DNA of 20,372 nucleotides from Acidobacteriota bacterium (GTDB lineage: Bacteria > Acidobacteriota > Blastocatellia > Pyrinomonadales > Pyrinomonadaceae). The notes under the pieces were generated by a model that saw only the letters and a list, made by a program, of their open reading frames with translations, did not search any database and was not told the DNA's origin. Positions 1 to 7,491 of the stretch are shown here, in pieces. The stretch spans positions 2,436 through 22,807 of the forward strand of contig QHXH01000256.1 in assembly GCA_003222855.1 (NCBI GenBank), written 5' to 3'. Position 1 is the stretch's first letter. Each line of letters opens with the position of its first letter. A program made the position numbers and the translations under genes.

Positions 1-1
1 G

Positions 2-202
2 TCCGATCAAGAGATTCTGTCGGTGCAAGAGGCTGTGTCCGTGCCAGAAGCTGCCGCGGATCAAAAAGCTGCAGCCAGGAAACCGCCGAAAATTAAGCGC
101 AAAGAAAACGTGCTCGGTACCAGGACCAGACGAACTCGCGCAAAGACCGCGACCATGAAGGCTGTAGATGGCGAACCGGCTGCAAACGCGATGGCCGGAT
201 GA
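2..202 (+). CDS. C-terminal tail of an unidentified basic protein (5' end outside window)
   Basis: Frame 2 of the plus strand is open from the first base to a TGA at 200-202, giving about 66 residues. The tail is rich in Ala, Lys and Arg and contains the stretches KPPKIKRKEN and TRTRRTRAKT, then ends EPAANAMAG. Such low-complexity basic tails occur on many nucleic-acid-binding proteins, but no domain is visible and no family can be named. It would converge on the minus-strand gene ending at 326. The 203-325 gap shows no clear intrinsic terminator. A minus-strand ORF over the same bases has a more erratic Cys/Arg/Trp-rich composition and is judged a shadow. Confidence is moderate because only the end is visible. 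Confidence 0.45.
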   Translation, partial: SDQEILSVQEAVSVPEAAADQKAAARKPPKIKRKENVLGTRTRRTRAKTATMKAVDGEPAANAMAG

Positions 203-325
203 GGTTGCAGCGAGAACTCAGCCCGCGCAAACGGCCACGGCGATAGCCCGGTTTTAAATCAACCCTCGTGCCTTCACGCGCGAACTCGTGTTCCAAACAG
301 CAGAAGCAGCTCGGACGACGGTCGT

Positions 326-1096
326 TCACTGGATCACAAACACGTCATCACCGATTGGCTGGTTGAGCTTTACGTTCTTAACTTTATACTCAGCAAAGTA
401 CGCCCCCAGCTGGGTCTCGAGCCGTTGCGAAAACGAAGATGGAATCAGCACACCTTCAACTTCCATGAACTTTGAATTCTCGGTCCCGAACGTCACGCCG
501 TTATACGGAATGATGTACTGCATCACCCGGCCGCTCGCGGGATCGATAAAAAAATCCGTCGTGTTGCCGTCGCTGTCGACAATCCGGAAGCCACGAAGTT
601 TCTTCTTATCTGGTAGAGCCGACACCGTGTAACCGGGCTGATCGTATTTGGCGAGCACCGGCATTCCGAAGCGGCTCGCCGGCGGCATCTCGAGACCGGG
701 GATTGAACTGAGCGATTGACGTCCGTCAAAAACCTGTTTGAATTTGAAGATCGGACTGGCGTCGATGTCAATTCGGACTTTGTCGCCGGCCGTCACCATC
801 ACAAATTTGCCAGGCACGGATTGCGTACTGTTCGGTGCATAGAGCGTGGCGTCACCAACCAACATCATACTTTTCAGGTTCTTGAATTTGTCACCTCCGA
901 GCGCAGCGAGCGCCGCGCGCGCCAGTTCCACCGGAGTACTCTTATCAGTAATCGCAGGTGGCGCGGCGATGGTGCTTGTTGCCGCAGAGGCGCCGTTTGA
1001 TTTGGCATTAGGGGCAGCGCCGGGCGTTTGAGCTAATACCGATGACGCCGGCGTGACGAGTAAAAGTAGTACGAATATCACAGCATATTTTTTCAT
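326..1096 (-). CDS. Exported LolA-like (outer-membrane lipoprotein-sorting-like) protein
   Basis: The product is 256 residues starting at the ATG at 1096. An in-frame GTG sits one codon upstream, but GGGAG seven bases before the ATG favours the ATG. The N-terminus is a classic signal peptide (MKKYAVIFVLLLLVTPASSVLAQ) with cleavage after AQ and no lipobox cysteine. After a Pro/Ala/Thr-rich spacer comes an alpha/beta body: a helix (ELARAALAALGG), then alternating strands typical of the half-barrel LolA/LolB-like fold, including KVRIDID, TDFFIDPASGRVMQY and VEGVLIPSSFSQR. LolA-like proteins bind lipids or lipoproteins in the periplasm, but here the fold assignment is by pattern only. It lies downstream of the TonB receptor, separated by 184 bp with a candidate ECF promoter and a 13-bp inverted repeat, so it may be transcribed on its own. 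Confidence 0.7.
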   Translation of the reverse strand: MKKYAVIFVLLLLVTPASSVLAQTPGAAPNAKSNGASAATSTIAAPPAITDKSTPVELARAALAALGGDKFKNLKSMMLVGDATLYAPNSTQSVPGKFVMVTAGDKVRIDIDASPIFKFKQVFDGRQSLSSIPGLEMPPASRFGMPVLAKYDQPGYTVSALPDKKKLRGFRIVDSDGNTTDFFIDPASGRVMQYIIPYNGVTFGTENSKFMEVEGVLIPSSFSQRLETQLGAYFAEYKVKNVKLNQPIGDDVFVIQ

Positions 1097-1202
1097 CACG
1101 GGCTCCCTTGCTTAGGAAATTCCAGAAGGTAAGACTGAATTCGACCGCTTCAGCTTAAGACGAACGGAGAGTGACGATCGTTAACATGCGATCTAATCCG
1201 AC

Positions 1203-1233
1203 ACTCGTAACTCAGAATACCTGAGTTACGAGT
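1203..1233. repeat. 13-bp perfect inverted repeat in the putative leader of the LolA-like gene
   Basis: ACTCGTAACTCAG (1203-1215) is the exact reverse complement of CTGAGTTACGAGT (1221-1233), with a 5-nt loop. There is no T-run on either side, so it is not a canonical intrinsic terminator. The arms read as 7-bp units (ACTCGTA, ACTCAGA), like the heptad repeats further along the window. It lies between the candidate ECF promoter at 1258-1284 and the start codon at 1096. Confidence 0.75.
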
Positions 1234-1257
1234 TCGCTGCTTCCGCTCAGAGAGCTA

Positions 1258-1284
1258 TACGCGGTGATTCTTCGGAAAGTTCAG
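1258..1284 (-). promoter_or_regulatory. Candidate ECF-type promoter for the LolA-like gene
   Basis: On the minus strand CTGAAC is followed by 17 nt and CGTA. The segment AACTTTC, 13 nt, CGTA matches the layout in front of the RpoE-like sigma gene at 9714-9740. The -35 part overlaps the stop codon of the TonB receptor. It would give a leader of roughly 150 nt. The match is by eye and is weaker than the one at 9714. Confidence 0.45.
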
Positions 1285-4200
1285 AAAGTAAACCTGAGAT
1301 TGAGATAAATACGGCGACTACCCGCGCCGGTGCTGCTACCTCCGCCGCCGCCGCCAAACCCGCCAAAGCTGCCGGCGAGTCCGAGCGAGTGGCCGAAGTT
1401 CGGCGAGGACAAATTGCCCACCGGATTCGAAAGGTTGACGCGATTGAAAATGTTCTGAAAGTTCACCGATGCCGTCAGCGAGTATTTTTGGGGCGCGCTG
1501 GCGCCACCCGGTCCGCCCATCATCATCATCTGCGGACCGCCGCCGTGGCCGCCTTCGCCACCGCCGCCGCCTCTTGGCCCGCCGCCGCCGCCAGCCATCA
1601 CTCCGCCCATCTTGTTAGCAATTCCGCCCGCATCGCCGCGCTTAGGTGCCTCTGATGAATTCTTCGGTTGTCCTTTTTGCTGCGATGAGGCACTGCGATT
1701 TGCCTCGCCGCCAAAACCGAACGTGCGGCTGAGGCGCAAAGTCACAGTCATCTGACCAGGTCCTTGACCATAGTTGCGCGGAATGATCGTCTCGCCCGGG
1801 AGCGGATTGAGATTGAAATTTCCAAACCGTGTGCAGCGAATGTTGACGTTGTTGCAATCGGCGCCCGCGGCCGCGAAGCTCGGCCGCTCGTTGGCGATCC
1901 GATCGAGGTTTGTATCGCGGCCGGTAATGATATTGAATGGCGCGCCGGAAGCGGCGACGATGAAGGGACTAAACACCAGCTTCCACCAGGGCGAATTGAT
2001 TGTGCCAAAAAGCGTAAACCGATGCCGTACGTCATTTGAGGCGCGCCCAAACTCACCGCTGAAATCGTATGAGTTGACCGGGAATAGCGATCCCCCCTGC
2101 CCATCTGTGTCGTTGAAGGACCTACTGTAGGTATAGTTCCCCGACAACGAGATCCTTGGATTGAGCCGGCTGTTGAATCCAAAACTCAGGTTCGTCTGGC
2201 GATACTTGCCGCTTGATTCGTATTCATAGATGTCGCCCAGAGCCGGGTTGGGCCGGACGCCGTTCGGCGTAGCCGCCGTAATCGTACCCGGCAACGGTGC
2301 GTTGATGTCACGCGCACGAATCACATGCTGGATGCGAACGTTGTAGAGAGCGACATAACTGCTGATGTTCTTCGGCAATTGCCGTTCGACCTGGATACCG
2401 GTGAGATAGAAAGTCGGCGCCTGAAGGTTTGAAGCGACGCGCCAGGTCGTTTGCTGTGTCACCGGGAACAGCGCGAGCTGGGCCGCGGTCGGCACACTCG
2501 GAAACTGATTCAGCACGGTGTAGACGGGTCGCGCCGTCACCAGATCGAGCTGTGCCTGGCTCGGCGCGGTATTCAATAGGAATGGTTCAGCGATAGCAAA
2601 GGAAAGCTCGTTAGAGCCATTCAAACGATGCGCCTGGAGAGTCTGTCCTTCACTGAATCTATTGTAGAAGATGCCACCGCCGCCGCGGAGCACGGTCTTC
2701 GGTGGTTTCGTCGAGTTAGCTGCGCCCGGCGACCAGGCAAAACCAATTCGTGGCGCAAAGTTGAATTTGCTGTTGATGTTGGTTTGGTTCTCGTAGCGCA
2801 GGCCATAACTCAACATCAAGTTCGGTCGTATCCGCCAATCATCCTGCCCGTAGACCCCGAGATCCGTCTGCGAAACCGACGCCTCGGGATTACCGGTGTT
2901 AATGGTGAATGCCGAAGCGCCACCGCCGAGTCGTCGAATGCAATCAGCGGTAGTTGTTCCAGCGCCGCAAAACGCCAACTGCTGGGCTGTCAGGCCATTC
3001 GTTTGAATCAAGATCGTTCGCCGGTAACGTTCGATACTACTCAATTGAATATTAGAGCTGGCAATCGGATTGTTGTTCGCGTCCAGCGCTGGCCCAAAGC
3101 CTCCCGAGAATGACCAGCTGCCGGCAAAATTGCTCGGACTGATATCATCAATCTTGACGCCGCGCACGCGCCCACCAAATTTGAAAGTGTGCATGCCCTT
3201 CTGAATCTGAGTAAAGTTATTCAACTCCCAACGATTGCTCTTATTGATTGCGTGTCCCACGCCTGAACATGAAGTCCCACCGGACACACAGCCGTTGAAG
3301 GCGCCGCTGACATTCAGGCCGGCGATAGTATTGCTGCCTAAAGACTCGTTTCGACCATGAGAAAATTGAAAGCGTGTTTCGTTGATCGTAAATGCGTTGA
3401 TAACCGCGGTTTCCGTCAACTGAATATTTTGGTTCCTTGATTTGTTTGCGAAACCGCGCGAGGGCAGCGTAAACCCGCTGACTCCCTGGTTCTTGGTCTT
3501 TGACTCAAAGAAGTTATAGCGGGCAATCAAGGTGTTCTTCGAATTGATGGCGTAATCAAGTCGCGGGCCAATATTCGTGTTGCGTCGTGGAACCAGGAAG
3601 CCTTCGCCGAGCTGCACGATGTTGAAAGCGGGATCGAGAATCGTCGCCTGGATCAATTCGTTGTCATCCGTCTCGTTGCGGTTTCCTTCGAAGAAGAACG
3701 AAGCCTTCTTCTTTACGATTGGTCCGCTTATGCTGCCGCCAAATTGACGAATCTGAAAAGGTGTGCGCTTGCTCGAACTAGTTGCAAACGGGTTGCGTGA
3801 GTTCAAACTCTCATCGTTGAAATTAAAGTTAGCGCCGCCGCGAAACTTGTCTGTTCCGGGCCGGGTCAGAATGTCTATGCGCGCCGATGGCTGATCGTTT
3901 TCCGGCGCGAATGGATTCTGATTGATGCGAATTTCGCGGATGGCTTCTTTTGGCGGCAGATTCGCGCCTGAGAATCCATCGATAAAAATCTGGCCACCGT
4001 TTGGCCCGATCGTCGGACCGGCCAGCGCCTGCAAGGCCGCCGCCAGCTCATCCGGATCATCCGGCAGCGCGTCCAGATCCTTACCGGTGATCACCTGCTG
4101 ATTCGCATTGTTGTTGGTGTCCGTACTGACGGGGGTGTCGGCATTCACCTTCACCTGACTTTCGATGGCCGCAATCTTCAAGGTGAGATTGACCGGATCG

Positions 4201-4505
4201 CGGCGACCGGCGGCAACGTCAATCTCCGTGTCCTCTGAAGTCGCAAAGCCGGCGGCAATAGCGCGAATCTTGTACTTGCCTGGCGCCAGATTAGTAAACG
4301 AATAGGCGCCGTCCGCATTTGTCGTAGCAGTCTTTTGCGCGCCGTTCGCGTCAATCAATGTAACCGTGGCACCGACGATTGTCGCGCCAAACTCATCGCT
4401 GATCGAACCGCGAAGCGTAGCGCGGTTTTGCGCGGAAGCTGAGATGGAAAATGCAACGACCAACGCGACGCAAGCAATAGGTGTTATTAACTTTCGAATA
4501 TTCAT
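1281..4505 (-). CDS. TonB-dependent receptor, Oar-like, with N-terminal carboxypeptidase-regulatory-like domain
   Basis: The product is 1074 residues from the ATG at 4505, which has GAGAAGAG about 7 nt upstream. A TTG nine codons earlier is a poorer start. A signal peptide (MNIRKLITPIACVALVVAFSISASAQ) is followed by a carboxypeptidase-regulatory-like beta-sandwich at about 30-110 (RGSISDEFGATIVGATVTL, GAYSFTNLAPGKYKIRA). A plug-like region follows (VITGKDLDALPDD, GGQIFIDGFSGANLPP, IREIRINQNPFAPEN), then a long outer-membrane beta-barrel ending in ...NLRFTF with a C-terminal Phe. No TonB box is obvious. Oar-like receptors in acidobacteria sit in the outer membrane and are presumed to import large nutrients or anchor surface structures; the substrate is unknown. 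Odd features are a Gly-rich stretch with His and a run of four Met near residues 945-1000, and a second poly-Gly run close to the C-terminus. Confidence 0.9.
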   Translation of the reverse strand: MNIRKLITPIACVALVVAFSISASAQNRATLRGSISDEFGATIVGATVTLIDANGAQKTATTNADGAYSFTNLAPGKYKIRAIAAGFATSEDTEIDVAAGRRDPVNLTLKIAAIESQVKVNADTPVSTDTNNNANQQVITGKDLDALPDDPDELAAALQALAGPTIGPNGGQIFIDGFSGANLPPKEAIREIRINQNPFAPENDQPSARIDILTRPGTDKFRGGANFNFNDESLNSRNPFATSSSKRTPFQIRQFGGSISGPIVKKKASFFFEGNRNETDDNELIQATILDPAFNIVQLGEGFLVPRRNTNIGPRLDYAINSKNTLIARYNFFESKTKNQGVSGFTLPSRGFANKSRNQNIQLTETAVINAFTINETRFQFSHGRNESLGSNTIAGLNVSGAFNGCVSGGTSCSGVGHAINKSNRWELNNFTQIQKGMHTFKFGGRVRGVKIDDISPSNFAGSWSFSGGFGPALDANNNPIASSNIQLSSIERYRRTILIQTNGLTAQQLAFCGAGTTTADCIRRLGGGASAFTINTGNPEASVSQTDLGVYGQDDWRIRPNLMLSYGLRYENQTNINSKFNFAPRIGFAWSPGAANSTKPPKTVLRGGGGIFYNRFSEGQTLQAHRLNGSNELSFAIAEPFLLNTAPSQAQLDLVTARPVYTVLNQFPSVPTAAQLALFPVTQQTTWRVASNLQAPTFYLTGIQVERQLPKNISSYVALYNVRIQHVIRARDINAPLPGTITAATPNGVRPNPALGDIYEYESSGKYRQTNLSFGFNSRLNPRISLSGNYTYSRSFNDTDGQGGSLFPVNSYDFSGEFGRASNDVRHRFTLFGTINSPWWKLVFSPFIVAASGAPFNIITGRDTNLDRIANERPSFAAAGADCNNVNIRCTRFGNFNLNPLPGETIIPRNYGQGPGQMTVTLRLSRTFGFGGEANRSASSQQKGQPKNSSEAPKRGDAGGIANKMGGVMAGGGGGPRGGGGGEGGHGGGPQMMMMGGPGGASAPQKYSLTASVNFQNIFNRVNLSNPVGNLSSPNFGHSLGLAGSFGGFGGGGGGSSTGAGSRRIYLNLRFTF

Positions 4506-4561
4506 CTTTTGACTCTTCTCATTAGACAACAACCGCGCGCGATTGGGGGAAGATCCGTTTC

Positions 4562-4573
4562 GCTATACGCGGT
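4562..4573. repeat. 12-bp sequence shared with 1254-1265
   Basis: GCTATACGCGGT occurs exactly at 4562-4573, upstream of the TonB receptor, and at 1254-1265, upstream of the LolA-like gene. At the second site its reverse complement contains the CGTA of the candidate ECF -10. At 4562 the corresponding -35 position reads CAGTTT, which does not fit, so a common -10 or another conserved element is possible. The rest of the 4506-4611 gap shows nothing further. Confidence 0.4.
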
Positions 4574-4611
4574 TGCTCTGAAATCCAAACTGCGAGATCA
4601 GAGGAAATTGA

Positions 4612-5835
4612 TCACGGCCCACCGAGACCGCCAAACATTCCACCAAAACTTCCGTTCAGATCGACGCCACCCTGCGGGCGGCCCTGCCCGCCCTGCTGTG
4701 GACGCGCCGCGGCCATAGCCAGGAGCGTTTCGGCGCCCGTCACCAATTGGATCGCCGTTAACTGAGTTGGATCAGCACCCGGAAGACTCGACATCAGAAT
4801 CGTGTCACCAACTTTCAAATCATTAATGGAGATGACTGGCAATTTTTCCAGCATGTCGGCCATATTGCCGCCGCCCATTCGCATGCCGCCGCCCTGCGGT
4901 CCTCCTGGCCCGGCGCCTTCGGGTCGTTGTCCCTGGCCCTGAGCCTGCGGACGGCCTTGCCCTGCTCCTTGTCCGCCGCCTGGTCCGCCGGGGCCCATTC
5001 CACCGCCAAGCATCATTGCCGCGCCTTGCGGCAGGCGACGGATGATCGAGTCCGGCTTGAAAACAATCGTCAAAGACTTCTTCGTTGTCAGATCATTTAT
5101 CTTGATCTGGTTGTTCGCCGCGTCAATCGCTGTGACCGTGCCGCCGGCGATTTTGAAAGTTCCGAATACGACCTCTTCAGCAGTCAGGTGAGTTCCGTCA
5201 GCACTCTTGTCGCCAAGCGCACGCAACTGATCGTTTACTTTGACTTCTTCGAACTTACTCGGTTTCGCGTCGCTGTACTTCGGCACCGTGTCGGGCGGAT
5301 ATCTCCGCAGCAAAACTTTGTCGGTGACGGGAATAATGACGGACTGCGACTGGCCCGCCAGCGAGCGACTGGAAACTGTGATTTCCCGCGTGGACGGATT
5401 AACTGATTTGACGATTCCACTCACACCGCGCTTGCGCCATTCATTTCGCTCTGCTTCCTGCTTCTTCGCTAAGTCTGCTTTCGACATCACGACCAGCTGC
5501 GCTGCCGCGACTGTCTGCTGATCGGTGCCCGGTCGCCAACGCGCCCAAACGCGATCACCGGGACCAACGTCCGAGAGCGCGATGTCTGTAGCACCGGTCA
5601 ACGATTTCGTGCCCGGCGCCATACGTTTGTACTGCGTCTTCTCGTTTAGTATGACGGTCGAAAGCACGCCGCTTTCCGCGCGCACGATCATCTGATTTGT
5701 CGCCATATCGATGTTCTTGACTTCACCTATGACGCCTGCGATCTGAGCAGCCGGCGTAGGTGTTTGCGCCCAAAGCGCGCAGGCCGCTCCGAGCAAAATC
5801 GCCAGCGATAGAATTAATTTCAGCACTCTTGACAT
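4612..5835 (-). CDS. Exported protein with three OB-like (DUF5666-type) repeats and a Gly/Met-rich insert
   Basis: The product is 407 residues from the ATG at 5835. That start gives a normal signal peptide (MSRVLKLILSLAILLGAACALWAQ). ATGs at 5847 and 5868 are in frame, but the latter lies four bases from a candidate -10 element. The mature part shows three similar beta-rich units, numbered from the 5868 ATG: about 42-128 (AGVIGEVKNIDMATNQMIV ... VGPGDRVWARW), 149-238 (SGIVKSVNPSTREITV ... VKVNDQLRALG) and 241-380 (AGGTVTAIDAANNQIKI ... LKVGDTILMSS). Each has a G-x-V...D...I-x-V strand pair and a later 'VGD'-like turn, resembling OB-fold DUF5666 domains. The third unit is interrupted by about 55 residues rich in Gly, Gln, Pro and Met. 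Function is unknown. It is probably periplasmic or surface exposed and sits 106 bp upstream of the TonB receptor on the same strand, so cotranscription is plausible. Confidence 0.75.
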   Translation of the reverse strand: MSRVLKLILSLAILLGAACALWAQTPTPAAQIAGVIGEVKNIDMATNQMIVRAESGVLSTVILNEKTQYKRMAPGTKSLTGATDIALSDVGPGDRVWARWRPGTDQQTVAAAQLVVMSKADLAKKQEAERNEWRKRGVSGIVKSVNPSTREITVSSRSLAGQSQSVIIPVTDKVLLRRYPPDTVPKYSDAKPSKFEEVKVNDQLRALGDKSADGTHLTAEEVVFGTFKIAGGTVTAIDAANNQIKINDLTTKKSLTIVFKPDSIIRRLPQGAAMMLGGGMGPGGPGGGQGAGQGRPQAQGQGQRPEGAGPGGPQGGGMRMGGGNMADMLEKLPVISINDLKVGDTILMSSLPGADPTQLTAIQLVTGAETLLAMAAARPQQGGQGRPQGGVDLNGSFGGMFGGLGGP

Positions 5836-5872
5836 GCTTATATCCATGTGAGTTTTCGAGATATTCATTGTT

Positions 5873-5899
5873 TACGCCCCGTTAAACCAGTTAGTTGCA
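5873..5899 (-). promoter_or_regulatory. Candidate ECF-type promoter for the OB-like exported protein
   Basis: On the minus strand TGCAAC is followed by exactly 17 nt and CGTA, the same layout as at 6827 and 9714. Transcription would begin close to the ATG at 5868, which is why the ATG at 5835 is preferred as start. The gap is only about 130 bp (5836-5966). Confidence 0.45.
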
Positions 5900-5966
5900 A
5901 AAAGTTCGATTAGTTCCGAGAAGAATGACAGCCGAAGAATGGATCGACGTCCAGAATAATGAATTA

Positions 5967-6356
5967 TTAACGCTGCTTTCGCTGCTCGCCTTCGCGTTGG
6001 GCGTCTTGCTGGGCAACCATCGCGTCAAATTTTTGCTGTTGATCCGGCGTCAGTAATGCTCGAATCTTAGTGCGCGCTTTCTGGCGCGGCTCTTCGAAAC
6101 GTGGCCGCAACTCTGCGCGTAGCGAGTGATACTCGTTACGCGTCTCGTCGAGAATCGCGCTGACCGACTTTGTTTGATCCTCAGTCAGATTCAAATCGCG
6201 ACGCATCTTTTCAAAGCGATCTTTCGCCCCAGGACGATCGCCGCTGGCATGTGAACGGTACAAGCCGGTAAGTGCGGCACCGGTCACTGAGCCGAGCGCG
6301 AATACCACCACGAGCACCAACCATACCTTCAATCGTGTGTGACCTTGTGTTGTCAT
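5967..6356 (-). CDS. Membrane-anchored LTxxQ (Spy/CpxP/CnrX-like) periplasmic sensor
   Basis: The product is 129 residues with one N-terminal membrane segment (VWLVLVVVFALGSVTGAALTGLY) and a periplasmic helical domain. That domain carries two LTxxQ-type motifs, LTEDQTKSVSAILDE at about 57-71 and LLTPDQQQKFDAM at about 101-113, separated by a charged helix (LRPRFEEPRQKARTKIR). This is the layout of Spy/CpxP chaperones and of CnrX-type metal sensors; CnrX is also tethered by one N-terminal span. His residues are few (SHASG, EYHSL), so metal binding is not shown. The start codon overlaps the upstream stop by 4 bp (ATGA), indicating translational coupling to the preceding membrane protein. It is probably the periplasmic sensing subunit for the ECF sigma at 6887-7462. 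Confidence 0.75.
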   Translation of the reverse strand: MTTQGHTRLKVWLVLVVVFALGSVTGAALTGLYRSHASGDRPGAKDRFEKMRRDLNLTEDQTKSVSAILDETRNEYHSLRAELRPRFEEPRQKARTKIRALLTPDQQQKFDAMVAQQDAQREGEQRKQR

Positions 6357-6781
6357 TTCGCATTTGCCCCATAATTACGATCAAGGACGATGTTGAATAC
6401 TTCGTCGCGCGACAAACCGTTCCGGCTGGCAAGCACGGTCTGCTCAACGCCCGGATCAAGCGCCCCAATAAGCGGTTCATCCTCAGCCTGAGGTGTTGAC
6501 GCAAAGTCAAACTTAGCTGACCAGACGGTTAGGACCGCAGCCAGGATCGCTACCAGGGCCATCGCCGGAACTGCGCGCCAGGCAACCTGAATCAGAGACA
6601 ACCACCCGTTCGACTCTTCACGTCGCCGGCGCTCTTCATCTATTCCGGCGCGCAGGCGGGTAAACAGAAACGGCGAAGAGGCAGCGGCTTCAATCTCGCT
6701 GTCGCTCGCGGCAGCTGCCATTAGAATGAGCTTTCCCGCTCGATCCAACTCTTCAGTTTTTGAGGGATTCGATTCGAACAT
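6353..6781 (-). CDS. Single-span membrane protein, probable anti-sigma factor (CnrY-like position)
   Basis: The product is 142 residues. The N-terminal part, about 65 residues, is charged and helical (TEELDRAGKLILMAAAASDSE, LRAGIDEERRRREESNG). It is followed by one hydrophobic span (VPAMALVAILAAVLTVWSA, about 71-89) and an acidic tail (STPQAEDEPLIGALDPG). No zinc-finger motif (HxxxCxxC) is present. A short cytoplasmic N-domain plus one span plus a periplasmic tail fits ECF anti-sigma factors such as CnrY or RseA, but sequence identity to a named family is not recognised. A good ribosome binding site (AGGAG, about 9 nt upstream) supports the start at 6781. It is preceded by a candidate ECF promoter and overlaps the LTxxQ gene by 4 bp. 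Confidence 0.6.
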   Translation of the reverse strand: MFESNPSKTEELDRAGKLILMAAAASDSEIEAAASSPFLFTRLRAGIDEERRRREESNGWLSLIQVAWRAVPAMALVAILAAVLTVWSAKFDFASTPQAEDEPLIGALDPGVEQTVLASRNGLSRDEVFNIVLDRNYGANAK

Positions 6782-6826
6782 CTTAGCTTCTCCTGCGGTG
6801 TCAGTTTACCGCGCTCATCATCAAAA

Positions 6827-6853
6827 GACGATTAAAAACAATCAAAAGTTACA
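6827..6853 (-). promoter_or_regulatory. Candidate ECF-type promoter for the anti-sigma/LTxxQ pair
   Basis: On the minus strand TGTAAC is followed by exactly 17 nt and CGTC, located about 45 bp upstream of the start codon at 6781. The form is close to the ECF consensus class exemplified by Bacillus subtilis sigmaW and sigmaX (TGAAAC or TGTAAC, 16-17 nt, CGTA or CGAC). It shares AACTTT after the -35 with the 9714 site. Confidence 0.55.
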
Positions 6854-6886
6854 AGTATTCTCCCAGTGTTTTTGGCGGATTTTGCC

Positions 6887-7462
6887 TTATAAGTAACGCC
6901 GCAGCACGCGGCGGAGATTCGCCCGCGCGCGATGCGCTCGGACCTTTACTTTTGAAATGGACCAGTTTGTCGCTTCCGCAATTTCCGCCACCGAAAACCC
7001 CTCCACATCAAGTAAGGTCAGCACCAATCGATCGTCAGCATTCAAACGAGACAACAGTTTGACTGCCAGATCGCGCGAAACAAGTTCGGTCTCGACATCT
7101 CGCGGCGGCGATCGAAGCTGCGCCGCAAATTCCTGCGCTTCGCTTTCTTCAATGTCTCCAAACCCCTGTTCGGGACGGCGACGCGCGCGCCGCAGTTGAT
7201 CGTAGCAACAGTTAATAGCTATCTGGGACAGCCACGCCTTAAACGAAGCGGCGTGGGTGCCGTGATAAGTGGCAAGCGCAAAGTACGCTTTAGTAAAACT
7301 ATCCTGGATTATCTCTTCAATCTGCTCGCGCTGCGCAAAAAACCGGCTGGCCACGCGCGCAACCTGACGCCGATGACGCTCAAACAATTGTTCGAATGCG
7401 TCCTCGTCACCGGCTGCGGCCGCGCCGACCAGGACATCATCTGTCGATTGCGATGGATCCAC
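6887..7462 (-). CDS. ECF RNA polymerase sigma factor (second of two)
   Basis: The product is 191 residues from a GTG at 7462. The open frame continues upstream to 7801, but that part lies inside the bactofilin-like gene and reads as Arg/Ala-rich shadow. Sigma region 2 covers about 20-92 (DAFEQLFERHRRQVARVASR, QIEEIIQDSFTKAYFALATYH, ASFKAWLSQIAINCCYDQLRR). Region 4 covers about 136-189 (LNADDRLVLTLLDVEGFSVAEI, NWSISKVKVRAHRARANLRR). The start lies 29 bp after the preceding stop at 7492, so it probably belongs to the operon 9694-6887. The Shine-Dalgarno is weak (GGTGG, about 18 nt upstream). The following genes encode a putative membrane anti-sigma factor and a periplasmic LTxxQ protein, which suggests envelope or metal-responsive control. 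Confidence 0.85.
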   Translation of the reverse strand: MDPSQSTDDVLVGAAAAGDEDAFEQLFERHRRQVARVASRFFAQREQIEEIIQDSFTKAYFALATYHGTHAASFKAWLSQIAINCCYDQLRRARRRPEQGFGDIEESEAQEFAAQLRSPPRDVETELVSRDLAVKLLSRLNADDRLVLTLLDVEGFSVAEIAEATNWSISKVKVRAHRARANLRRVLRRYL

Positions 7463-7491
7463 TTTTGTGATCGAGTACCACCAGGCCGTGT

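Noticed and set aside
93..329. Minus-strand ORF of 78 codons
   Set aside because: Composition is erratic (Cys, Trp, Arg rich) and the opposite strand is open from the window edge with a plausible basic tail.
1203..1233. Intrinsic terminator of the TonB receptor gene
   Set aside because: The stem is good but no T-run follows on either strand.
1389..1655. Plus-strand ORF with His and Ala runs opposite the TonB receptor
   Set aside because: It is the antisense reading of the Gly-rich C-terminal region; codon pattern follows the receptor.
4562..4600. Fifth ECF-type promoter, for the TonB receptor
   Set aside because: CGTA is present but the hexamer 17 bp upstream is CAGTTT, so the -35 does not match.
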